Counted from the stretch's first letter, positions 8,308 through 17,701 are shown. The stretch is 64,000 nucleotides of DNA from NCEH01 sp043195195 (GCF_043195195.1 NZ_JBAFWT010000004.1:62001-126000); one strand, 5' to 3'. Made by a program: numbers and translations. Notes: a model not told the origin generated them from the letters alone.

Positions 8308-9324
8308 ATGACACAGCCCCTTCCCGCCGACCTTCCCGCCACCATGATGGCCATCAATATCACCGCCCCCGGCGGCCCCGAGGTGCTGGTGCCGGGCGAA
8401 CGGCCCATGCCGGTGCCCGGCGCGCGGGAGATTTTGGTGAAGGTGGAAGCCGCCGGGGTGAACCGCCCCGACGTGGTGCAGCGGCGCGGGCTCTATCCCG
8501 CCCCTCCCGGCGCCTCCGACATTCTGGGCCTGGAGATCGCCGGCATCGTCGTGGCGCTGGGCGCCGAGGTGACCCGCTTCAAGCTGGGCGACGCGGTCTG
8601 CGCGCTGGTCACCGGCGGCGGCTATGCGCACTATTGCCTGAGCCATGAGGCGACCGCTTTGCCGGTGCCCGCCGGCCTCTCCATGGTGGAGGCGGCGGCC
8701 GTTCCGGAAACCTTCTTCACCGTGTGGAGCAATGTATTCGACCGCGCCGGCCTCAAACGCGGGGAAACCCTGCTGGTCCATGGCGGCACGGGGGGCATCG
8801 GCACCACGGCGATCCAGCTCGGCAAGGCGTTCGGCGCCACCGTCATCACCACCGCCGGCTCGGCCGAGAAGTGCGCGGCCTGCCTGAAGCTCGGCGCCGA
8901 CCTCGCCATCGACTACAAGACCCAGGATTTCGTCGCCGAGGTGAAGAGCATGACCGGCGGCAAGGGTGCCAACGTGATTCTCGACGTGGTGGGTGGCGCC
9001 TACATCCAGCGCAATTACGAGGCCGCGGCGGTGGAGGGGCGGATCGTGCAGATCGCCTTCCAGGACGGCTCGAAGGTGAATATCGACTTCATGCGCCTGA
9101 TGCTGAAGCGCCTGACGCACACCGGCTCGACGCTGCGCGCGCGCCCGGTGGCGGACAAGGCGGCGATTGCCAGCGCGCTGGAACAGCACGTGATTCCGCT
9201 GATTGCCGCCGGCGCGGTGCGGCCGCTGATCGATTGCACCTTCCCCTTGGAGAAGGCGAGCGAGGCGCACGCGCGCATGGACACCAGCGCCCATATCGGC
9301 AAAATCATGCTCACCGTCGCGTGA
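8308..9324 (+). CDS. NAD(P)H-quinone oxidoreductase, zinc-free MDR family (PIG3-like)
   Basis: A 338-residue medium-chain dehydrogenase/reductase of the quinone oxidoreductase type. It shows the catalytic-domain stretch VNRPDVVQRRGLYPAPPGAS, the family segment EAAAVPETFFTVWSN, and the Rossmann motif GGTGGIGTTAIQLGKAFGA for NADPH. Zinc-ligand cysteines are absent, as expected for this group. It should reduce quinones or unsaturated carbonyl compounds in the cytoplasm. The start is the first ATG after the gap; a second ATG pair 36 bases downstream is possible because no clear ribosome site precedes either. Confidence 0.92.
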   Translation: MTQPLPADLPATMMAINITAPGGPEVLVPGERPMPVPGAREILVKVEAAGVNRPDVVQRRGLYPAPPGASDILGLEIAGIVVALGAEVTRFKLGDAVCALVTGGGYAHYCLSHEATALPVPAGLSMVEAAAVPETFFTVWSNVFDRAGLKRGETLLVHGGTGGIGTTAIQLGKAFGATVITTAGSAEKCAACLKLGADLAIDYKTQDFVAEVKSMTGGKGANVILDVVGGAYIQRNYEAAAVEGRIVQIAFQDGSKVNIDFMRLMLKRLTHTGSTLRARPVADKAAIASALEQHVIPLIAAGAVRPLIDCTFPLEKASEAHARMDTSAHIGKIMLTVA

Positions 9325-9449
9325 GGGGAAAACGCCCGATCCTGATGCAATGCAGCAGGCCCAGCGTCGGCTGTGCCTTGCTCGCGCCGCACGGCGGGGC
9401 TAGTCATGGGCGTTCGGCCCGGCGGACTGCCGGGTGCGGAGGTGTGCCG

Positions 9450-12359
9450 TTGCGTTCTACGATCGTCTTTTGCATCGCACTGTTGGCGGTTCTCGGGCTC
9501 GGTGCGCCATCGGCGCGCGCGGTCGAGACCATCGCCGTCCGTCTCGATGCCAAGGTTACGGACCTCCTGCCCGCGGTCGAACGCCAGCACACCGACAACG
9601 ACCGCATCCAACTGACCACCGCGCCAGGCGCCGACGGGGTCGTGCGCCGCATCGAGGTGCGCACGACGGACGGGCGGCCCCAGGGCTATTGGGTCACCTT
9701 CGCCCTTTCCAACAATACCGACGAGCAGGTGGACCGGCTGATCGTCGCGCCGTTCTACCGCATGGTGGGCTCCGGCCTGTTCTGGCCCGACCTCGGCAAC
9801 CGCCGCATCCTCGCGCTCACCCCGAGCCAGGGCTTCAAGCCGGAGCGCGAGGCCGCGCCCGACGCCGATGTGTTCACCATCACGCTGGACCCCGGCTCGA
9901 CCGTCACTTTGGTGGCGGAACTGACCGGCCCGAACCTGCCCCAGCTCTATCTGTGGGAACCCAACGCCTATAAGGACAAGGTCAACAGCTTCACCCTGTA
10001 CCATGGCATCGTCATCGGCATCGCCGGCCTGCTGGCGCTGTTCCTGACCATCCTGTTCGTGGTCAAGGGCTCGGTGATGTTCCCCGCCGCCGCCGCGCTG
10101 GCGTGGGCGGTGCTGGGCTATATCGGGCTGGATTTCTCCTTCTGGTCCAAGGTGTTCGGCCTCTCCCCCATCGCCGAGCAATTCTGGCGCGCGGCGGGCG
10201 AGGCGATCCTCACCGCCACCTTGCTGGTGTTCCTGTTCGCCTATCTCAACCTCAACCGCTGGCACGTGCGCTACATGCACGTCGCGGTCGGCTGGCTCGC
10301 CTTTCTGGCGGCGCTGGTGGCGGTGGCGCTCGCCGATGCGCCGATGGCCGCCGGCATCGCCCGCCTCTCACTGCTGGCGGTTGCGGTGGCCGGGCTCGGG
10401 GTGGTGATCTGGCTGTCCCAGCACGGCTATGACCGCGCGGTGCTGATCATCCCCACCTGGCTGCTGCTGGTGGTGTGGGTGGTGATGGCTGGGCTCACGG
10501 TGGGCGGCCTCGTGACCAACGATCTCGTCGCCCCGGCGCTGTCGGGCGGCCTGGTGCTGATCGTCATGCTGATCGGCTTCACGGTGATGCAGCACGCCTT
10601 CGCCGGCCTCGGCGCGGTGCAGGGCTCCACCTCCGATCTGGAACGCCGCGCGCTGGCGCTGGCGGGCTCGGGCTATATCGTGTGGGACTGGGATGTGGAC
10701 AGCGACCGCATCTACACCTCCCCCGAGGCGGAAGAGGCGCTCGGCCTCAAGCGCCGCTCGCTGGAGACCGAAGCCGCCGGCTGGCTGGAGGTGCTGCACC
10801 CCGCCGACCGCGACCGCTTCCGCGCCACGCTCGACGGCATCATCGAGCAGCGGCGCGGCCGCATCGACCAGGATTTCCGCCTGCGCGCCATCGACGGCCA
10901 TTACATGACCTTCAACCTGCGCGCCCGTCCGGTGGTGGGCGCGGACGGCGAGGTGGTGCGCTGCATCGGCACCCTCATCGACGTGACCGGCGAGCGCGTC
11001 GCCGCCGAGCGCCTGCTGCACGACGCGGTGCGCGACAATCTCACCGGCCTGCCCAATCGCGAGCTGTTCCTCGACCGGCTCGACCAGGCGCTGACCTTCG
11101 CCAAGCTGGACGAGAGCCTGCGCCCGACCGTGATGGTGATCGACCTCGACCGCTTCAAGCAGGTGAACGTCTCGGTCGGCATGGGGGTGGGCGATTCCAT
11201 CCTGCTCACGGTGGCCCGCCGCCTGATGCGCCTGATGAAGCCGCAGGATACGCTGGCGCGCATTTCCGGCGACCAGTTCGGCATGATCCTCATGTCGGAG
11301 CGCGATCCCGAGCGCATCACCACCTTCGCCGACACCATGCGCCGCTCGCTGCGCGCGCCCATCACCTTCGCCGAGAAGGAAGTGTTCATCACCGCCTCCA
11401 TCGGCCTTGTCCTGCCCGGCCAGGAGCAGAGCAAGCGCAGCGAGGTGCTGAAGGACGCGGAACTCGCCATGTATTATGCCAAGCGCATCGGCGGCGACCG
11501 CATCGAGGTGTTCCGCCCGGCCATGCGCCAGCAGAAGATCGACCATGTCTCGCTGGAGAACGATCTGCGCCAGGCGCTGGAGCGCAACGAGATTTTCATG
11601 CGCTACCAACCGATCGTGCGCATGCACGACCGGGCCATCGGCGGCTTCGAAGCCTTCATGCGATGGCGCCATCCCACGCTTGGGGAACTGGCCGCGTCCG
11701 ACTTCCTGTCCGTCGCCGAGGAAAGCGGGCTGATCCTCGATCTCGGCCTGTTCGCGCTGGAACATGCGGCGCGCCAGCTCGGGCAGTGGCAGCGCATGGT
11801 GCGCGTCGACCCGCCGCTGTTCATGCATGCCAACGTCTCTTCGCGGCAATTGCTGCGGCACGACCTGATTCAGGATCTCAAGGCCGTGCTGGCGCGCAAT
11901 GCGGTCGCGCCCGGCACGCTGAAGCTGGAAGTCACCGAGAGCCTGGTGATGGAAAATCCGGAATATGCGGCGGTGATGCTCGCCCGCATCCGCGAACTCG
12001 GCGCCGGGCTGTGCCTGGACGATTTCGGCACCGGCCAGTCGGCGCTCGCCTATCTCCAGCGCTTCCCGTTCGACACCATCAAGATCGACCAGCGCTTCGT
12101 GCGCGACAGCGCCAAGGGGGCGGCGCGCACCGCCCGCCCGATCATCGTCGGCTCCATCGTTTCGCTGGCCCACCAGCTCGGCATGGAAGTCGTGGCGGAG
12201 AGCCTGGAGCGGGAAGGCGAAGCCACCGAGATGGCTCGCTTCGGCTGCGAGTTCGCCCAGGGCGTGCTGTTCGGCGAGCCGCTGACCGCCGAGGAGTGCC
12301 GGGCCCTGTTCGAGCCCGCCACCCCCAAGGACCGCCGCCGCCGCGCCGCGGCGGAATAA
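9450..12359 (+). CDS. membrane GGDEF-EAL protein with PAS domain, degenerate GGDEF
   Basis: A 969-residue c-di-GMP-related protein. Order: signal peptide (about 1-25), periplasmic beta-rich 7TMR-DISM-like domain (30-165), about seven membrane helices (180-385), PAS (410-520), GGDEF-like (530-695), EAL (710-955). The GGDEF signature is SGDQF, so cyclase activity is unlikely. The EAL domain begins EAFMRW rather than EALxRW but keeps NVSSRQL, DDFGTG, KIDQRF and a late Glu, so phosphodiesterase activity remains plausible. The start is taken as TTG 9450, because GGAGG (9438-9442) lies 7 bases before it and the predicted signal peptide then begins MRSTIVFCIA. It is monocistronic and ends at a 12-bp inverted repeat. 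Confidence 0.88.
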   Translation: MRSTIVFCIALLAVLGLGAPSARAVETIAVRLDAKVTDLLPAVERQHTDNDRIQLTTAPGADGVVRRIEVRTTDGRPQGYWVTFALSNNTDEQVDRLIVAPFYRMVGSGLFWPDLGNRRILALTPSQGFKPEREAAPDADVFTITLDPGSTVTLVAELTGPNLPQLYLWEPNAYKDKVNSFTLYHGIVIGIAGLLALFLTILFVVKGSVMFPAAAALAWAVLGYIGLDFSFWSKVFGLSPIAEQFWRAAGEAILTATLLVFLFAYLNLNRWHVRYMHVAVGWLAFLAALVAVALADAPMAAGIARLSLLAVAVAGLGVVIWLSQHGYDRAVLIIPTWLLLVVWVVMAGLTVGGLVTNDLVAPALSGGLVLIVMLIGFTVMQHAFAGLGAVQGSTSDLERRALALAGSGYIVWDWDVDSDRIYTSPEAEEALGLKRRSLETEAAGWLEVLHPADRDRFRATLDGIIEQRRGRIDQDFRLRAIDGHYMTFNLRARPVVGADGEVVRCIGTLIDVTGERVAAERLLHDAVRDNLTGLPNRELFLDRLDQALTFAKLDESLRPTVMVIDLDRFKQVNVSVGMGVGDSILLTVARRLMRLMKPQDTLARISGDQFGMILMSERDPERITTFADTMRRSLRAPITFAEKEVFITASIGLVLPGQEQSKRSEVLKDAELAMYYAKRIGGDRIEVFRPAMRQQKIDHVSLENDLRQALERNEIFMRYQPIVRMHDRAIGGFEAFMRWRHPTLGELAASDFLSVAEESGLILDLGLFALEHAARQLGQWQRMVRVDPPLFMHANVSSRQLLRHDLIQDLKAVLARNAVAPGTLKLEVTESLVMENPEYAAVMLARIRELGAGLCLDDFGTGQSALAYLQRFPFDTIKIDQRFVRDSAKGAARTARPIIVGSIVSLAHQLGMEVVAESLEREGEATEMARFGCEFAQGVLFGEPLTAEECRALFEPATPKDRRRRAAAE

Positions 12360-12362
12360 CAG

Positions 12363-12395
12363 CCATGGCCGATGGGCAAGGCGCATCGGCCATGG
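12363..12395 (+). terminator. 12-bp perfect inverted repeat after GGDEF-EAL gene
   Basis: CCATGGCCGATG and its exact complement are separated by 9 bases, starting four bases after the stop codon. There is no T-run, so it may be a Rho-type or transcript-stabilising hairpin rather than a strong intrinsic terminator. Confidence 0.4.
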
Positions 12396-12495
12396 TCCCA
12401 AGCCTCGCTCCAAGCCCGCGCGGCGTCTGAGCGACACCCGCTCGGGACCGGTCAAAGGAACCGGGGCCGTTGGCCCCGACCCCCGCCTTCCGCCG

Positions 12496-14412
12496 TCAGA
12501 GGCTGCGCCGGCCTTGCGCCTTGGGCGGCGTAATGCCGAGCGTCTTCAGGCGCGAAGCCAGCGTCGTGGCCTTGAGGCCGAGCCGTTCCGCCGCGCCGCC
12601 GGGACCCGAAACCTTGCCGCCCGAGGCTTCCAATGCGGCGAGGATGCTGGCGCGATGGCGTCCGCGCCGCTCCTCCTCGGTCTCCAGGGCTTCGCCGCCG
12701 CCGGCCACCGGAGACGGCGCGGCATCGGCGTGGGGCTCCGGCAGATCGATGGTGAGGCGACCGTTGCGGGCGAGAATGATGCCGCGCTCGATCACGTTTT
12801 GCAGCTCGCGCACATTGCCCGGCCAGTCGTAGGCGACGAGCTTGCGCATGTCGCCCTCGCTCAATTGCAGCGCCCCGGCGTGCGGCTTGCGCGCCGCCCC
12901 GCCCAGAAAATGCAGGGCGAGGGCGGGAATGTCCTCGCGCCGCTCGCGCAGCGATGCGGATTCGATGGGCATCACATTGAGGCGATAGAACAGGTCTTCG
13001 CGGAACCGCCCGGCCCGCACCTCGGCCCTCAGGTCGCGATTGGTGGCGGCGATGATGCGCACGTCCACCGAGCGGGTGCGTTCCTCGCCGATCCGCTCGA
13101 ACTGGCCCTCCTGAAGCACCCGCAGCAGCTTGCTCTGCAGCTCCAGCGGGATTTCGCCGACCTCGTCGAGAAACAGCGTGCCATGGTCGGCCAGTTCGAA
13201 CCGGCCGATGCGGTCGCGCAGCGCGCCGGTGAAGGCGCCGCGGGCATGGCCGAAGAATTCGCTCTCGAACAATTCGCGTGGGATCGCCGCGCAATTCACC
13301 CGGATCAACGGGCGCTCGCGCCGGTCGCTGGCCTCGTGGATGGCGCGGGCGATCAATTCCTTGCCGGTGCCGGATTCCCCGGTGATGAGCACGCTCGCCT
13401 CGGTGGGGGCCACCAATTCCACCTGGCGCAGCACCTTCTTGATGGCCTCGCTGCGGCCGATGATGCCGCGATGGCTGCCCTCGGCGCGGATTTCCTCCTG
13501 GAGATAGGCATTCTCCATCTCCAGCCGCTCGCGCAGGCTATCCACCTCGGCGAGCGCGGCGCGCAGCCTGTCGTCGGCCTCGCGCCGCTGCGTCACGTCG
13601 CGGAACGCAACCACCGCGCCGATCAGCACGCCCCGGTCGCGGATCGGCGTCGAGGTATATTCCACCCACACCGGCTTGCCCGAGCGATGCCAGAACACCT
13701 CGTTCTCCACCCGGTGCACCGCCCCGTCGCGGAATGCCGCATAGATCGGGCAGGTCTTGTGGGGATAGGGGCTGCCGTCGTGGTGGTGATGATGCACCAT
13801 GGTGTGCATGTCGCGGCCGATCAGCTCCTCCGCCGTCCAGCCGAGCAATTGCTCGGCGGCGGGATTGACGAAGGTGGTCTTGCCCTCCGAATTCACCCCA
13901 TAGATGCCTTCGCCCACCGCATGGAGGATGAGGCGGTTCTCACGCTCGATATCGCGGAAGAAGCGGTCCACCCGCTGCCATTCGGCGATGCCCTCGCGCA
14001 TGAAGGAATCGGCGTCCGCGTCGATGTCCCGGCGATGCCGGGCATCGAGATCATGCAGCGTGATGAGCAACGTGCGGCCGCGCGGGCTTGAGACCTGGAT
14101 GCCGGCATATTCCAGCCGCAGCGGGCGCCCATCCGCATGATGGGGCGTCAGCGACCGCGTCCAGTGGGCGCCGCGATCCATCACCGCCTGGGTGAACACC
14201 ACCACGGTCGAGGCCTGCCCGGGATGCAGGTCGAAGATCTGCATGGTCTTGAGCGCCTCGCGGGCATGGCCCAGCAGGCGGCAGGCGGCGGGATTGGCAT
14301 CAAGGATGCGCGCGGTTTCGGTGTCGACCGCCAGTTCCGCCTCGATCCCCGCATCGAAGGCGGGGCCGAACGGTCCGAAGCGCGGAAGTTGGGGGAGATC
14401 CAGGGTGTCCAT
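12496..14412 (-). CDS. sigma54-dependent transcriptional activator with two PAS domains
   Basis: 638 residues: PAS-like domain (20-130), PAS (155-275) with an unusual five-histidine run at 207-211 and a following Cys221, coiled coil (275-312), AAA+ sigma54-interaction domain (315-545) with Walker A GESGTGKE, GAFTGA loop (392-397) and Walker B LFLDEVGE, and a Fis-type helix-turn-helix (595-635). It should open sigma54 promoters at a distance. It diverges from the cyanate operon, whose start has a consensus -24/-12 promoter, and AT-rich inverted repeats overlap its own start codon, suggesting control of the operon and autoregulation. A second -24/-12 site precedes the Nit1C operon 12 kb away. 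The effector is unknown. Confidence 0.9.
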   Translation of the reverse strand: MDTLDLPQLPRFGPFGPAFDAGIEAELAVDTETARILDANPAACRLLGHAREALKTMQIFDLHPGQASTVVVFTQAVMDRGAHWTRSLTPHHADGRPLRLEYAGIQVSSPRGRTLLITLHDLDARHRRDIDADADSFMREGIAEWQRVDRFFRDIERENRLILHAVGEGIYGVNSEGKTTFVNPAAEQLLGWTAEELIGRDMHTMVHHHHHDGSPYPHKTCPIYAAFRDGAVHRVENEVFWHRSGKPVWVEYTSTPIRDRGVLIGAVVAFRDVTQRREADDRLRAALAEVDSLRERLEMENAYLQEEIRAEGSHRGIIGRSEAIKKVLRQVELVAPTEASVLITGESGTGKELIARAIHEASDRRERPLIRVNCAAIPRELFESEFFGHARGAFTGALRDRIGRFELADHGTLFLDEVGEIPLELQSKLLRVLQEGQFERIGEERTRSVDVRIIAATNRDLRAEVRAGRFREDLFYRLNVMPIESASLRERREDIPALALHFLGGAARKPHAGALQLSEGDMRKLVAYDWPGNVRELQNVIERGIILARNGRLTIDLPEPHADAAPSPVAGGGEALETEEERRGRHRASILAALEASGGKVSGPGGAAERLGLKATTLASRLKTLGITPPKAQGRRSL

Positions 14413-14469
14413 TTACGAGATTTCGCGAGTTGAATTACGAAAAATCATAATTCACGAAAATTCGTAAAT
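14411..14469. promoter_or_regulatory. nested inverted repeats, likely activator binding sites (UAS)
   Basis: An AT-rich island in GC-rich DNA. Outer arms ATTTACGA (14411-14418) and TCGTAAAT (14462-14469) are perfect complements; inner arms TGAATTA (14431-14437) and TAATTCA (14448-14454) are perfect complements with a 10-base spacer; TCGCGA (14423-14428) is a further small palindrome. The block lies about 60-110 bases upstream of the -24 element, the normal distance for enhancer sites, and overlaps the start codon of the divergent activator gene. Confidence 0.65.
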
Positions 14470-14523
14470 CCAGCCACCTTTCCAGGCCTTTGATTGCGCA
14501 GCGTAAATCGAGACCCGTCGCGC

Positions 14524-14538
14524 TGGCACGCGCCTTGC
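14524..14538 (+). promoter_or_regulatory. sigma54 (-24/-12) promoter of the cyanate operon
   Basis: TGGCAC (14524-14529), five bases, TTGC (14535-14538): an exact match to the RpoN consensus, with the invariant GG and GC at correct spacing. The expected start site is near 14550, giving a leader of about 40 bases before the ATG at 14591. Confidence 0.85.
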
Positions 14539-14590
14539 TTAACGTCAGGGGGAGCGCGTTTCTCCAGGCCCACAGCGAACGAGGCGGTCC

Positions 14591-15946
14591 ATGACGAGCA
14601 AAGACACCTTCCGGCGCTTTTCCCGTTTGTTTTCCGGCTGCGCGTGCGGCCGGCACCGCTCGGCGGCGGAACACGAGGCGGCTGCCCGCGCCTCCGAAGA
14701 GGCGCGCTATGGCAGCGTGGTCGAGAAGACCATGTTGCAGGCCCTGTTTCCCCAAGAGGTTCAGCGCCGCGCCTTCCTGAAAGCCATCGGCGGCACCACG
14801 GTGGCCGCGGCGCTCGCCCCCTTCCTGCCCATGGGGGCGATCACCGAAGCGTTCGCCCAGGGCACCGGGCCGATCGAGAAGAAGGATCTCAAGGTCGGCT
14901 TCATTCCGATCACCTGCGCCACCCCCATCATCATGGCGCACCCGCTCGGCTTCTACACCAAGCAGGGCCTGAACGTGGACGTGGTGAAGACCGCCGGCTG
15001 GGCGGTGGTGCGCGACAAGACCATCAATAAGGAATACGACGCCGCCCACATGCTCTCGCCCATGCCCATCGCGATATCGATGGGTCTCGGCTCCAATCCC
15101 ATTCCGTTTTCCGTGCCGGCGATCGAGAACATCAACGGCCAGTGCATCACCTTGGCGATGAAGCACAAGGACAAGCGCGACCCGAAGGACTGGAAGGGCT
15201 TCAAGCTCGCGATCCCGTTCGACTATTCCATGCACAATTACCTGCTGCGCTATTATCTGGCGGAGCACGGCGTCGATCCCGACGCGGACGTGCAGCTCCG
15301 CTCGGTGCCGCCGCCGGAGATGGTCGCCAATCTGCGCGCCGAGAACATCGACGGCTTCCTGGCGCCGGACAATGTCTGCCAGCGCGCGGTCTATGACGGG
15401 GTCGGCTTCATCCACATCCTGTCGAAGGAAATCTGGGACGGCCATCCCTGCTGCTCGTTCTCCGCCAGCAGGGAGTTCGTGACCACCAATCCCAACACCT
15501 ATGCGGCTCTCCTGCGCGCCATCATCGATGCCAGCGCCTATGCCCAGAAGCCGGAGAACCGCAAGGAAATCGCCAACGCCATCGCCCCGGCCAATTATCT
15601 CAACGCGCCCCCGATCGTGCTGGAGCAGGTGCTCACCGGCACCTATGCGGACGGGCTCGGCAACATCAAGAAGGACCCGAACCGGGTTTCCTTCGAGCCC
15701 TTCCCGTATGATTCCTTCGCCATCTGGATCCTCACCCAGATGAAGCGCTGGGGCCAGGTGAAGGGCGAGGTGGATTATGCCGGCATCGCCAAGCAGGTGT
15801 TCCTCGCCACCGAATGCGCCTCGGTGATGAAGGACATGGGCCTCACCCCGCCGGCCCCCACCAAGACCATCGTCGTGATGGGCAAGCCGTTCGATCCCGC
15901 CAAGCCCGACGCCTATGTCGAGAGCTTCGCCATCAAGCGGACTTGA
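14591..15946 (+). CDS. cynA: cyanate/nitrate-type ABC transporter substrate-binding protein, Tat-exported
   Basis: A 451-residue CmpA/NrtA/TauA-family periplasmic binding protein. A long N-terminal extension (residues 1-55) precedes a twin-arginine signal, QRRAFLKAIGGTT, ending near residue 90; the mature part begins KKDLKVGFIPITCATPIIMAHPLGFY, typical of NrtA/CynA binding proteins for small anions. Cyanate is assigned because the operon ends in cyanase; nitrate, bicarbonate or another anion cannot be excluded from sequence. First gene of a four-gene operon driven by a sigma54 promoter about 40 bases upstream. The ribosome site GAGGCGG lies just before the ATG. Confidence 0.85.
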   Translation: MTSKDTFRRFSRLFSGCACGRHRSAAEHEAAARASEEARYGSVVEKTMLQALFPQEVQRRAFLKAIGGTTVAAALAPFLPMGAITEAFAQGTGPIEKKDLKVGFIPITCATPIIMAHPLGFYTKQGLNVDVVKTAGWAVVRDKTINKEYDAAHMLSPMPIAISMGLGSNPIPFSVPAIENINGQCITLAMKHKDKRDPKDWKGFKLAIPFDYSMHNYLLRYYLAEHGVDPDADVQLRSVPPPEMVANLRAENIDGFLAPDNVCQRAVYDGVGFIHILSKEIWDGHPCCSFSASREFVTTNPNTYAALLRAIIDASAYAQKPENRKEIANAIAPANYLNAPPIVLEQVLTGTYADGLGNIKKDPNRVSFEPFPYDSFAIWILTQMKRWGQVKGEVDYAGIAKQVFLATECASVMKDMGLTPPAPTKTIVVMGKPFDPAKPDAYVESFAIKRT

Positions 15947-15950
15947 GCTG

Positions 15951-16805
15951 ATGTCGTCGACTTTGACTTTGCGTGCCGCGCTCGTTTCGGTGCTTCTCCT
16001 GGTCGCTCTCCTGCTGGTCTGGCAGGGGAGCACCGCCGGCTTCGGCGGGGCCGGGACGGGTGCCGCGTCGGGCATGGACCCGGAATATGCCAAGCTGATG
16101 GGTCTGACCGCCTCCACCGGCAAATCGGCGCTGCCGAGCCCGGTGGACGTGGGCGCCGGGCTTTGGAACGTTCTCACCGATCCGTTCTATGACAAGGGGC
16201 CGAACGACAAGGGTGTCGGCCTACAGCTCGCCTATTCCCTCGGCCGGGTGCTGCTGGGCTATGGCATCGCGGTCCTGGTGGCGATCCCGCTCGGCTTCGT
16301 CATCGGCATGTCGCCGCTGATGAGCAAGGCGCTTGATCCGTTCATTCAGGTGCTCAAGCCCATCTCGCCTTTGGCCTGGATGCCTTTGGCGCTCTACACC
16401 ATCAAGGACAGCGATACCTCGGCGGTGTTCGTCATCTTCATCTGCTCGATCTGGCCCATGCTGCTGAACACCGCGTTCGGCGTCGCCAGTGTGCGCAAGG
16501 AATGGCTGAACGTGGCGCGCACCCTGGAGGTGGGGCCGTTCAAGCGCGCCTTCACCGTGATCCTGCCCGCCGCCGCGCCCACCATCCTCACCGGCATGCG
16601 GATTTCCATCGGCATCGCCTGGCTGGTGATCGTGGCAGCCGAGATGCTCGTGGGCGGCACCGGCATCGGCTATTTCGTCTGGAACGAGTGGAACAACCTC
16701 TCCATCACCAACGTGATCATCGCCATCCTGGTGATCGGCGTGATGGGCATGCTGCTCGACCAGATCCTCGCCTACGTCGCCCGCCTCGTCACCTTTCCGG
16801 AGTGA
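15951..16805 (+). CDS. cynB: ABC transporter permease, cyanate/nitrate type
   Basis: A 284-residue inner-membrane permease of the NrtB/CynB/SsuC type, with an N-terminal helix and about five further helices. The EAA loop that contacts the ATPase is visible around EWLNVARTLEVGPFKRAF, and AWLVIVAAEMLVGGTGIGYFVW is the usual next block. It starts 4 bases after the binding-protein stop codon (ATG 15951), so translation is probably coupled. Partner of the flanking binding protein and ATPase. Confidence 0.88.
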   Translation: MSSTLTLRAALVSVLLLVALLLVWQGSTAGFGGAGTGAASGMDPEYAKLMGLTASTGKSALPSPVDVGAGLWNVLTDPFYDKGPNDKGVGLQLAYSLGRVLLGYGIAVLVAIPLGFVIGMSPLMSKALDPFIQVLKPISPLAWMPLALYTIKDSDTSAVFVIFICSIWPMLLNTAFGVASVRKEWLNVARTLEVGPFKRAFTVILPAAAPTILTGMRISIGIAWLVIVAAEMLVGGTGIGYFVWNEWNNLSITNVIIAILVIGVMGMLLDQILAYVARLVTFPE

Positions 16806-16810
16806 GGCGC

Positions 16811-17701
16811 ATGACCCAGCCCCGCTATGTTTCCATCGAAGGCATCTCCCGCCGCTTCCAGGCGGCGGGCGGACGCACCACCACGGTGTTCGAGGACCTG
16901 TGGTTCTCCATGAACAAGGGCGAGTTCGCCTGCATCATCGGCCATTCCGGCTGCGGCAAGACCACGGTGCTGAACATCCTCTCCGGTCTCGATAAACCGG
17001 ACGACGGCGCCGTGGTGGTGGACGGCACCGCCATCGAGGGGCCGGCGCTCGATCGCGCGGTGATCTTCCAGGGCCATGCCCTGCTGCCGTGGAAGACCGT
17101 GCTGGGCAACGTCGCCTATGCGGTCTCTTCCCGCCACAAGCGCTGGAGCCGGGCGCAGGTGCGCGACCACGCCATGCGCTTCATCGAGGTGGTGGGCCTG
17201 AAGGGCTCGGAGAACAAGCGTCCCTCGGAACTCTCGGGCGGCATGAAGCAGCGCGTCGGCATCGCCCGCGCGCTCTCCATCGAGCCCAAGATGCTGCTGA
17301 TGGACGAACCCTTCTCCGCGCTCGACGCTCTCACCCGCGGCACGCTGCAGGACGAGGTGCGCCGCATCTGCCTGGAGACCGGGCAGACCGTGTTCATGAT
17401 CACCCACGACGTGGACGAGGCGATCTATCTCGCCGACCGCATCGTGCTGATGACCAACGGCCCCGACGCCACCATCGCCGAGATCGTGCAGAACCCGCTG
17501 CCGCGCGAGCGTCGGCGCCTCGACATCCACAAGCAGGGCGATTTCTACGCCGTGCGCAATCATCTCATCGACTTCCTGGTGGAGCGCTCGAAGACCTTCA
17601 AGGACCAGCACCCCGCCGGATACGACCACCGCCATCCCCCGGTGGTGCGTCCCACCGCGTCCCCCTCGCCTTTGCCCGACGGCGATATCAGGGCCGCGTG
17701 A
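16811..17701 (+). CDS. cynD: ABC transporter ATP-binding protein, cyanate/nitrate type
   Basis: 296 residues with Walker A GHSGCGKTT, signature LSGGMKQR, Walker B MLLMDEPFSALD and the switch His in FMITHDVDEAIYLAD. The match to NrtD/CynD/SsuB ATPases is clear. It lies 5 bases after the permease stop, third in the operon. The last ~30 residues are a proline-rich, probably disordered tail. Confidence 0.9.
   Translation: MTQPRYVSIEGISRRFQAAGGRTTTVFEDLWFSMNKGEFACIIGHSGCGKTTVLNILSGLDKPDDGAVVVDGTAIEGPALDRAVIFQGHALLPWKTVLGNVAYAVSSRHKRWSRAQVRDHAMRFIEVVGLKGSENKRPSELSGGMKQRVGIARALSIEPKMLLMDEPFSALDALTRGTLQDEVRRICLETGQTVFMITHDVDEAIYLADRIVLMTNGPDATIAEIVQNPLPRERRRLDIHKQGDFYAVRNHLIDFLVERSKTFKDQHPAGYDHRHPPVVRPTASPSPLPDGDIRAA

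Noticed and set aside
14435..16177. 580-codon open frame on the minus strand opposite the cyanate binding protein
   Set aside because: Covers the sigma54 promoter and cynA on the other strand and encodes His/Gly-rich nonsense typical of antisense frames.
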